From Burkholderiales bacterium UBA2463 (GTDB lineage Bacteria > Pseudomonadota > Gammaproteobacteria > Burkholderiales > Burkholderiaceae_A): a stretch of DNA of 14,183 nucleotides. Under the pieces are notes generated by a model. The model did no database searches and was not told the DNA's origin. It saw nothing but the letters and a program-made list of their open reading frames with translations. The DNA lies in the NCBI GenBank assembly GCA_002342295.1, contig DDPR01000013.1:1-14183 (forward strand). Reading direction: 5' to 3'. Below, piece by piece: positions 1 through 7,830 of the stretch; position 1 is the first letter of the stretch, and every line of letters begins with the position of its first letter. A program made the position numbers and the translations under genes.

Positions 1-146
1 GGCTTCTTTGCGGCCGCCTTCTTGGCTGCGGGCTTCTTAGCAGCTTTCTTAGCAGCAGGCTTCTTAGCAGCGACCTTCTTGGCTGCGGGCTTCTTAGCTG
101 CCACCTTCTTTACAGCAGGCTTCTTAGCCGCGGTTTTTTTCACTGC
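1..146 (-). repeat. In-gene tandem repeat coding AAKKP/VAAKK units
   Basis: Imperfect units of about 15 to 18 bp built around AAGAAGCC(T/C)GC recur through the histone-like gene. They differ mostly at third codon positions and by A/V/T changes in the encoded units. Both 15-bp (AAKKP) and 18-bp (VAAKKP) periods occur, so the array is a candidate for length variation by slippage or recombination while keeping frame. The array continues past the left edge. Confidence 0.8.
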
Positions 147-194
147 GGGTTTTGCTGCGGCTTTCGCCTTTTTTGCTTTCTTCTTCGTTGCCAT
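1..194 (-). CDS. Histone H1-like Lys/Ala/Pro repeat DNA-binding protein (C-terminus cut by window edge)
   Basis: The gene reads leftward from an ATG at 194-192 and is still open at base 1, so 64 codons are visible and the C-terminus is missing. After a lysine-rich start (MATKKKAKKAKAAAK) the protein is a run of AAKKP, AVKKT and VAAKK units and uses only M, A, T, K, P and V. This matches the bacterial H1-like nucleoid proteins of beta- and gammaproteobacteria (Bordetella BpH1-, AlgP-, Hc-like), which are disordered, very basic and bind DNA without clear sequence preference. The start is well supported by a strong Shine-Dalgarno (AGAGGAG, bases 201-207) about six bases upstream. It lies 165 bp downstream of nrdB on the same strand, so co-transcription with the ribonucleotide reductase genes is possible but not shown. 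A role in nucleoid compaction is inferred from composition. The repeat number cannot be judged because the gene is incomplete. Confidence 0.85.
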   Translation of the reverse strand, partial: MATKKKAKKAKAAAKPAVKKTAAKKPAVKKVAAKKPAAKKVAAKKPAAKKAAKKPAAKKAAAKK

Positions 195-359
195 GGTTTT
201 CTCCTCTAGGCCAACTCAGTTGGCACATTGCGGGGGAGATTCGAGCCGAATGGCTCGAACCATTCATTTGCGCTAGAAGAAGATGGACGGGCCATCAGAC
301 CACCAACGCCAATGAATAGGGTTGAGATGGCCCCAGAGGATGTCGGCAATCGTGCCGAA
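195..359 (-). other. nrdB to histone-like gene intergenic region with several small inverted repeats
   Basis: These 165 bases hold no gene that I can support. Read by eye, there are four inverted repeats. TCGGCA/TGCCGA with a 4-base loop (343-358) lies one base after the nrdB stop. TTCGAGCC/GGCTCGAA with a 4-base loop (240-259) overlaps GAATGG/CCATTC (248-265), so those two stems exclude each other. GCCAACT/AGTTGGC around one base (210-224) sits just upstream of the histone-like gene's Shine-Dalgarno. None is followed by a T-run on the minus strand, so none is a convincing rho-independent terminator. I could not pick a clear -35/-10 pair for the histone-like gene. Confidence 0.55.
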
Positions 360-1490
360 TCATTCCCAACTGAGAGCACCTCCCGTCTGATACTCAATCA
401 CACGGGTCTCGAAGAAGTTGCGTTCTTTCTTAAGATCGACCATTTCGGCCATCCAAGGAAACGGGTTCTCCTCATGGCCAAAGACCGGATCGAGTCCAAT
501 CTGCTGGCAACGACGGTTCGCGATGTAGCGAAGATAAGTTTTGAACATGGGGGCGTTAAGGCCAAGCACCCCCCGAGGCATGGTGTCTTCGGCGTAGCGG
601 TACTCGAGATCAACGGCCTTGAGAAAAAGTTCCCTTAGGTCGGCTCGAAACTCTGCCGTCCAGAGATGGGGGTTTTCCATCTTGATGGTGTTCACCAAGT
701 CGATTCCAAAGTTACAGTGCATCGACTCGTCGCGAAGAATGTACTGATACTGCTCGGCAGCCCCGGTCATCTTGTTCTGGCGGCCAAGCGCAAGAATCTG
801 CACAAATCCGACATAGAAAAACAGGCCTTCCATGATGCAGCTAAACACGATGAGGGAGCGAAGAAGCTGCTGATCAGCCTCGGGCGTACCGGTCTTGAAG
901 TGAGGATTGGTGAGGGTGTCGATGAAGGGAATGAGGAACTCGTCTTTGTCACGAATGGAGGCGACCTCGTGATAAGCATTAAAAACTTCACCTTCATCGA
1001 GGCCCAAAGACTCGACGATGTACTGGTAGGCGTGGGTGTGAATCGCCTCCTCGAACGCCTGACGCAGGAGAAACTGGCGACACTCCGGAGCGGTGATGTG
1101 GCGATAGGTGCCAAGCACGATGTTGTTGGCGGCAAGGCTATCGGCGGTCACAAAAAAACCGAGGTTGCGTTTAATCAGTCGCCGCTCATCGTCGGTGAGG
1201 CCGTTTGGATCCTTCCAGAGGGCAATGTCGCGAGACATATTGATCTCTTGGGGCATCCAGTGATTTGCACAGCCAGCGAGGTACTTTTCCCAGGCCCACT
1301 TGTATTTAAAGGGGACGAGCTGATTTACGTCGGTGGCAGCATTGATGACGCGCTTGTCTTCAACACGCACCCGACGGCCGCTCTCTGCGGCAGGGGATTC
1401 AGAAACGGTGGGGGGAGCAGATCTCTCTGGCACGCGGGAGCCAGTGATGGGGGGAGAAACAGTGTTTGAGGAGTCGTCCCAGTTCAACAT
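360..1490 (-). CDS. nrdB: Class I ribonucleotide reductase beta (radical) subunit NrdB
   Basis: This 376-residue protein is the small subunit of aerobic ribonucleotide reductase, which carries the diiron centre and stable tyrosyl radical used by NrdA to reduce ribonucleoside diphosphates in the cytosol. All metal ligands can be read: D117, E148, H151 (EAIH), E221, E255 and H258 (ESMH). The radical tyrosine Y155 lies four residues after H151, as Y122 follows H118 in the E. coli enzyme, so this looks like the tyrosyl-radical type rather than the Tyr-less Ic type. The C-terminal tail (EYQTGGALSWE) resembles the segment that docks on the large subunit. Residues 1 to about 45 are a Ser/Pro-rich, probably disordered extension. 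The ATG at 1490 has a good ribosome site (AAAGGTGAG) about six bases upstream. The gene follows nrdA by 142 bp on the same strand. Confidence 0.97.
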   Translation of the reverse strand: MLNWDDSSNTVSPPITGSRVPERSAPPTVSESPAAESGRRVRVEDKRVINAATDVNQLVPFKYKWAWEKYLAGCANHWMPQEINMSRDIALWKDPNGLTDDERRLIKRNLGFFVTADSLAANNIVLGTYRHITAPECRQFLLRQAFEEAIHTHAYQYIVESLGLDEGEVFNAYHEVASIRDKDEFLIPFIDTLTNPHFKTGTPEADQQLLRSLIVFSCIMEGLFFYVGFVQILALGRQNKMTGAAEQYQYILRDESMHCNFGIDLVNTIKMENPHLWTAEFRADLRELFLKAVDLEYRYAEDTMPRGVLGLNAPMFKTYLRYIANRRCQQIGLDPVFGHEENPFPWMAEMVDLKKERNFFETRVIEYQTGGALSWE

Positions 1491-1521
1491 AACAATCTCA
1501 CCTTTAAAAGAAGCGATGTGA

Positions 1522-1549
1522 GATTCGGTTTTTTCATATAGACCGAATC
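1522..1549 (-). other. Stem-loop upstream of nrdB
   Basis: GATTCGGT (1522-1529) and ACCGAATC (1542-1549) form an 8-bp perfect inverted repeat around a 12-base AT-rich loop. In the nrdB orientation the loop includes TATATG followed by a short A-run. The stem ends about 30 bases before the nrdB start and leaves the Shine-Dalgarno free. It could be a processing or stability element in a nrdA-nrdB transcript, or an operator for a separate nrdB promoter. Nothing in the sequence decides between these. Confidence 0.45.
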
Positions 1550-1582
1550 ATGATGGATGAAAGTGATGCACGCAATTCTTTT

Positions 1583-1606
1583 TCGCACTTTTGTGCGATT
1601 TTTTTT
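1583..1606 (+). terminator. Rho-independent terminator-like hairpin, plus-strand orientation
   Basis: TCGCAC (1583-1588), a TTTT loop and GTGCGA (1593-1598) are followed directly by eight Ts (1599-1606). This is the form of an intrinsic terminator for rightward transcription. The flanking genes nrdA and nrdB both run leftward, and in their direction the T-run becomes an A-run before the stem, with only an A-rich stretch after it. It would therefore act on antisense transcripts or serve as a plain hairpin in the nrd mRNA. Confidence 0.6.
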
Positions 1607-1632
1607 GTGTCTGGTGTTGCAAAGACACCTCT

Positions 1633-4617
<2,985 letters not shown>

Positions 4618-4645
4618 GCTGCGCTCCGACTATTTTTTTAGTTAA

Positions 4646-4661
4646 ACACTACCGGTAGTAA
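4646..4661 (-). promoter_or_regulatory. Putative NrdR box, promoter-distal copy nearest nrdA
   Basis: The 16-base site ACACTACCGGTAGTAA contains the perfect palindrome ACTACCGGTAGT (4648-4659). It shares the ACAC-TA and TAGT half-site pattern of the NrdR consensus ACACWATATATWGTGT, though the centre is CCGG rather than TATA. It lies about 30 bases upstream of the nrdA start and 32 bp (three helical turns) from a second copy, which is the classic NrdR arrangement. No nrdR gene lies in the window. Confidence 0.75.
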
Positions 4662-4677
4662 TTCTTACCCCTAATGG

Positions 4678-4693
4678 CTACTAATTCTAGTAG
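4678..4693 (-). promoter_or_regulatory. Putative NrdR box, copy overlapping the nrdA -10
   Basis: GCTACTA (4677-4683) and TAGTAGC (4688-4694) form a perfect 7-bp inverted repeat around ATTC, with the ACTA-N4-TAGT core seen in the neighbouring box. Its centre (4685.5) is exactly 32 bp from the centre of that box (4653.5). It covers the predicted -10 hexamer, so bound NrdR would block RNA polymerase. Confidence 0.75.
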
Positions 4694-4712
4694 CAGGAAT
4701 GAAATAAACCAA
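4684..4712 (-). promoter_or_regulatory. nrdA: Candidate sigma70 promoter for nrdAB
   Basis: Reading leftward, TTGGTT (4712-4707) is followed by a 17-base spacer and TAGAAT (4689-4684). The -10 matches the consensus at five of six bases; the -35 is weaker. Transcription would begin near 4677, giving a leader of about 60 bases. One NrdR-like box covers the -10 and the other lies in the leader. The 163-bp gap between ampD and nrdA holds nothing else that I can support apart from a weak 5-bp stem (ACGCT/AGCGT) at the ampD stop. Confidence 0.6.
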
Positions 4713-4780
4713 CCGTGCAGAAAACCCTTAGAGCGGCAGCAAAAAGTCTCTCGTGGGCCGCGGAAACGCTCGCTCAAGCG

Positions 4781-5374
4781 TCATGGCAGCTTGAAACACA
4801 AGCCTTCGCGCCCAATCCTTTTAGCCAGTTCTCCCCAGTCGAAGGCGGGCCCCGGGTCCGACTTCCTGCCAGGCGAAATGTCACTGTGACCAGCGAGATC
4901 CGTCAGCGTCGGGAGGTGTTGTCTGAGGGTTCCTAACAATGCGGCGAGGCTCTCGTACTGAGCCGGCTCGTAGGGAACCTCATCGGCCCCCTCCAGCTCG
5001 ATGCCGATGGAGAAATCGTTGCAATTCTCCCGGCCCCGAAACGCAGACAATCCGGCGTGCCAGGCGCGATCGTTGATCGATACAAACTGCTCGACCAACC
5101 CCCTTCGATCAATCACAAAATGCGCTGACACCTCAAGGCCAGCCAGATCCTCAAGTCCGGGCTCCTCGGTGTTCAGACGCCCGAGAAAGAGGTCTCGAAT
5201 GTGGGGCGAGCCAAACTGACCTTTTGGCAGGCTGATTCCGTGTATGACCACGAGGTCCACCAGCGTGTTCGGCGGGCGCAAGTTGAAGAAGGGAGAGGGG
5301 CTGTGGCTGAGCCCCTCTAGCCAGCCGATCGAAGGCTGGCTAGAGGGGGGCCGGCTAGACGTCACGATCGGCAT
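4781..5374 (-). CDS. ampD: 1,6-anhydro-N-acetylmuramyl-L-alanine amidase AmpD
   Basis: This 197-residue cytosolic zinc amidase removes the stem peptide from anhydro-muropeptides during cell-wall recycling, and in many Gram-negatives sets the level of AmpR-activating muropeptides. The Amidase_2 residues fit those of the Citrobacter enzyme: zinc ligands H45 (VVIHGIS), H163 (GHSDISPGRK) and D173 (KSDPGPAFDW), with catalytic E126 (IGIELEG) and K171. No signal peptide is present, consistent with AmpD rather than periplasmic paralogues. The family core starts at GWLEG (17-21), so about 16 extra residues precede it. No in-frame ATG lies between, so the ATG at 5374 is the best start. It overlaps the upstream PP0621-type gene by 20 bp, implying translational coupling. 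A 15-bp perfect hairpin lies in codons 9-21. Confidence 0.95.
   Translation of the reverse strand: MPIVTSSRPPSSQPSIGWLEGLSHSPSPFFNLRPPNTLVDLVVIHGISLPKGQFGSPHIRDLFLGRLNTEEPGLEDLAGLEVSAHFVIDRRGLVEQFVSINDRAWHAGLSAFRGRENCNDFSIGIELEGADEVPYEPAQYESLAALLGTLRQHLPTLTDLAGHSDISPGRKSDPGPAFDWGELAKRIGREGLCFKLP
5312..5348 (-). repeat. Perfect 15-bp inverted repeat inside the 5' end of ampD
   Basis: CCCCTCTAGCCAGCC (5312-5326) and its exact complement GGCTGGCTAGAGGGG (5334-5348) flank a 7-base spacer. In the ampD mRNA the stem would span nucleotides 27 to 63 of the coding region, immediately after the start codon. No T-run follows in either direction, so a simple intrinsic terminator is unlikely. Confidence 0.9.
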
Positions 5375-5588
5375 GGGCCCCTGAGCAGTAAGACTTTCCA
5401 GCCCGCATCACCGCCTCGGTCTGCGCGATCATCGCTCCGCAGACATGACAAGCCAGTAGGGGCGTGGCCGCGGCGCGCGTTGATCGGGATCGAGGTGATT
5501 CGGGGGGCTTGCTCTTTCCAAGCGCCAATCGGAGGGCGACCAAGGCCACACCGATCGCCGCCATCACCAGAAGGATCTTCAGCAGCAT
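5355..5588 (-). CDS. PP0621-type small membrane-anchored zinc-ribbon-like protein
   Basis: This 77-residue protein has one N-terminal membrane segment (about 3-22, LKILLVMAAIGVALVALRLA), a basic Ser/Pro/Arg linker (24-42), and a compact C-terminal cysteine region: C47-H48-x-C50, then C68 and H72 in YCSGAHAD. The pattern, with TEAV between the halves, resembles the PP0621 family of uncharacterised proteins found beside ampD in beta- and gammaproteobacteria, and looks like a single zinc site. Its function is unknown. It starts 21 bp after the ypjD-like gene and overlaps the ampD start by 20 bp, so the three are probably one transcription unit. No Shine-Dalgarno is evident upstream of the ATG at 5588. 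Confidence 0.8.
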   Translation of the reverse strand: MLLKILLVMAAIGVALVALRLALGKSKPPESPRSRSTRAAATPLLACHVCGAMIAQTEAVMRAGKSYCSGAHADRDV

Positions 5589-5609
5589 CGACTGGGGCGA
5601 GGGGACTCG

Positions 5610-6398
5610 CTATCTTCCAAGGATGACCTCAATCACAAACCGACTCCCGACGTAGGCCAACAGCAGAAAGACAAACCCTGTGAGGGTGAAGCGAGCCGCC
5701 ATCCGTCCTCGCCATCCCCAACGCCCCCTTCCAAACAAAAAAGCGGCGGTCATGAGCCAGGTGGCAAGGGTGAAGACCGTTTTGTGATCAGGTCTCAGGA
5801 GGGCTCCAGTCGCCTGCTGGGTCACCCAGACGCCCGAGACCAGTGTGAGCGTGAGAAATGCGAAGCTCACGATCACTGCGTGGGCGAGCATTCGATCCAT
5901 GGTGAGGAGCGGGGGCATCTCGCTCCAGACTGACCGAACGGCAGAGGCCTGATGGAGTGCCCGCTCGTGAGAGAGCACGAGAAGCGCCTGCGTCGCAGCG
6001 ATGAAAAAAGCGCTGTAGGCCAGCATGGCCAGAAGGATGTGAGCCCGAAAGAGGGGGGGCGGGTCAATCAACAGTGCAGAGCCCGGAAACCAGATGGGCA
6101 GGACCACGGCCAGGGCCGCAATGGGATAGACCAGAGCAGACAGGGGTGGGAGACGCTCAAACCAGGCCTCAACCCAGAGAAGCAGCATGGCAAGCCACAA
6201 CATCCAGGACAGAGAGATCGCAAACCCAAAATGCAGCGAATGGGCCTCAAACCATTCGGGCAAAAGTGTGAGGCCTTGCGCCACAACGGCTAGCAGACCG
6301 AGAGCGCGCGCAAGCCTCGTTCGACGCAGCCCAAAGCAAAGCGCCAGATAACTCGCGCAGGCGAGCCAGGGGGCCGCACCGTACAATAAAGAGGCCAT
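5610..6398 (-). CDS. ypjD: YpjD/CcsA-like cytochrome c assembly (haem-handling) inner membrane protein
   Basis: From the ATG at 6398 this is a 262-residue polytopic membrane protein with about eight hydrophobic segments. It resembles the CcsA/CcmC/HemX-type cytochrome c assembly superfamily. Candidate haem-ligand histidines are H120 (FRAHILLAMLAYS), H173 (RMLAHAVIVS) and H205 (RPDHKTVFT). The divergent position next to ffh matches E. coli ypjD, which supports that name over a true CcsA of the system II pathway; no ccsB/resB gene is nearby. A longer frame begins at 6428, two bases from the ffh start, but its first ten residues (MGGGLRYTPC) are not hydrophobic, and MASLLYGAAPW is a more natural beginning. 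Neither start has a clear Shine-Dalgarno. The exact role of this family branch is not established. Confidence 0.85.
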   Translation of the reverse strand: MASLLYGAAPWLACASYLALCFGLRRTRLARALGLLAVVAQGLTLLPEWFEAHSLHFGFAISLSWMLWLAMLLLWVEAWFERLPPLSALVYPIAALAVVLPIWFPGSALLIDPPPLFRAHILLAMLAYSAFFIAATQALLVLSHERALHQASAVRSVWSEMPPLLTMDRMLAHAVIVSFAFLTLTLVSGVWVTQQATGALLRPDHKTVFTLATWLMTAAFLFGRGRWGWRGRMAARFTLTGFVFLLLAYVGSRFVIEVILGR

Positions 6399-6411
6399 GC
6401 AAGGAGTGTAG
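6382..6411 (+). promoter_or_regulatory. Candidate ffh -10 (TACAAT) with four-codon leader frame
   Basis: TACAAT (6382-6387) matches the -10 consensus at five of six bases, 44 bp before the ffh ATG, but no good -35 is visible. Transcription would start near 6394, just before a minimal frame ATG-CAA-GGA-GTG-TAG (6397-6411). That frame's ATG overlaps, on the other strand, the first codon of the ypjD-like gene. This is weak evidence and could be chance. Confidence 0.3.
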
Positions 6412-6430
6412 CGCAGCCCCCCTCCCACTT

Positions 6431-7807
6431 ATGCTCCAGACCCTCACCGAGCGCTTCGATCGCGCGCTAAAAACAATCCGAGGTGAGGCACGCCTCACCG
6501 AATCGAATACCCAGGAGATGTTGCGCGAGATTCGTCTCGCGCTGCTGGATGCTGACGTGGCGTTGCCGGTCGTGAAGTCCTTCATTCACCAGGTTCGCGA
6601 GAGGGCGCTGGGACAGGATGTGCAGGCAAGCCTGACGCCAGGACAGGCGCTGGTTGGCGTCGTGCATCGTGAGCTGGTCGCCCTCATGGCAGGTGCCTCA
6701 CCTGCCGAGGCCGGTCTTCAACTGGCTACGACTCCGCCAGCCATCGTGCTCATGGCGGGCCTGCAGGGCGCTGGAAAAACAACCACCGTCGGGAAGCTCG
6801 CCAAATGGCTCACCGAACGCAAGAAAAAAGTACTGACCGTCTCTTGTGATGTGTACCGCCCAGCGGCCATCGAGCAGCTGCGAATCATCACTGGTCAGGC
6901 CGGCGCGGATTTCTTCCCAAGCAGCGAGCAAGACAAACCCGTCGATATTGCAAGGGCGGCCATTGACTGGGCCAAGCGCCACTTTCATGACGTTCTCATC
7001 ATCGACACTGCCGGTCGCTTGGCCATTGATGAGGCCATGATGGACGAAATTGCCGAACTCCATCGAGCCGTCAGGCCCATCGAGACGCTCTTTACGGTCG
7101 ATGCCATGCAGGGCCAAGATGCGGTGCGAACGGCTGAGGCCTTCAGGCAGACCATCCCCCTCACGGGGGTCATGCTGACCAAGGTAGATGGCGATGCTCG
7201 GGGCGGTGCCGTGCTCACGGTGCGATCGGTCACCGGCTGTCCCATCAAGTTCGTGGGCACCTCCGAAAAAATAGACGGTCTTGAGGCCTTCGACCCTGAG
7301 CGCTTTGCCCAGCGAATCTTGGGCATGGGCGACGTGTTGGCCTTGGTTGAACAGGCGCAAAAGTCAATCGACGTCAAGGCAGCCGAGAGGGTAGCGGCCA
7401 AGCTCAAGTCGGGTGCAAAGTTCGACCTTGAGGACTTCAAGCTGCAGATCGGTCAGATGCGATCGATGGGGGGACTCGCGAGCATGCTCGACAAGCTCCC
7501 TGCCCAGATGCAGGCGGCCACCAAGGGCAAGGACCTCTCCATGGCCGATCGGTCGGTCCGAAGGATGGAAGGCATTATCAACGCCATGACCCCAGGCGAA
7601 CGACGCAACCCGCTTCTCATCAAGGCGAGCCGCAAGCGGCGCATTGCCGCCGGCGCTGGAGTCCAAGTGCAAGAGGTCAATCGACTCCTCTCGCAGTTCG
7701 AGCAGATGCAAGACATGATGAAAAAGATGCAAAAGGGTGGCCTCGGGAAAATGATGAAGGCCCTGGGGGGCATGAGAGGGATGCCCCCGGGGTTTGGCGG
7801 ACGATGA
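6431..7807 (+). CDS. ffh: Signal recognition particle GTPase Ffh (SRP54)
   Basis: This 458-residue protein binds signal sequences and 4.5S RNA, and delivers ribosome-nascent chains to FtsY at the inner membrane. The N domain covers about 1-90 (MLQTLTERFDRALKTIRGEA start, ALLDADV motif at 37-43). The G domain carries G1 GLQGAGKTT (110-118), DTAGR (192-196), TKVDGD (250-255) and GTSEK (276-280). The M domain follows from about 328, with the RNA-binding segment at about 399-418 (ASRKRRIAAGAGVQVQEV) and a methionine-rich end (MQDMMKKMQKGGLGKMMKAL) as expected. The length is normal for the family, and the N-terminus aligns with known Ffh, so the ATG at 6431 is confident despite a pyrimidine-rich upstream region with no Shine-Dalgarno. 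It converges with proS across 23 bp without a recognisable terminator. Confidence 0.98.
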   Translation: MLQTLTERFDRALKTIRGEARLTESNTQEMLREIRLALLDADVALPVVKSFIHQVRERALGQDVQASLTPGQALVGVVHRELVALMAGASPAEAGLQLATTPPAIVLMAGLQGAGKTTTVGKLAKWLTERKKKVLTVSCDVYRPAAIEQLRIITGQAGADFFPSSEQDKPVDIARAAIDWAKRHFHDVLIIDTAGRLAIDEAMMDEIAELHRAVRPIETLFTVDAMQGQDAVRTAEAFRQTIPLTGVMLTKVDGDARGGAVLTVRSVTGCPIKFVGTSEKIDGLEAFDPERFAQRILGMGDVLALVEQAQKSIDVKAAERVAAKLKSGAKFDLEDFKLQIGQMRSMGGLASMLDKLPAQMQAATKGKDLSMADRSVRRMEGIINAMTPGERRNPLLIKASRKRRIAAGAGVQVQEVNRLLSQFEQMQDMMKKMQKGGLGKMMKALGGMRGMPPGFGGR

Positions 7808-7830
7808 CGTTGCGCTGGGCAGCCTGTGCG

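Noticed and set aside
1..146. Short regular repeats considered as a CRISPR array
   Set aside because: The units are contiguous, imperfect, in frame and coding; there are no unique spacers.
22..276. Plus-strand frame rich in Phe and Ala (AAGFLAA repeats) that could look like a membrane protein
   Set aside because: It is the complement of the Lys/Ala histone-like repeat, which has a strong ribosome site, a known family pattern and a clean start on the minus strand.
6399..6428. Ten-residue N-terminal extension of the ypjD-like gene
   Set aside because: It would leave two bases to the divergent ffh start, adds a non-membrane segment before the first helix, and has no better ribosome site.
7808..7830. 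Terminator between convergent ffh and proS
   Set aside because: The 23-bp gap has no stem followed by a T-run. A short GCGCT/AGCGC pairing (7828-7842) extends into proS and lacks the tract.
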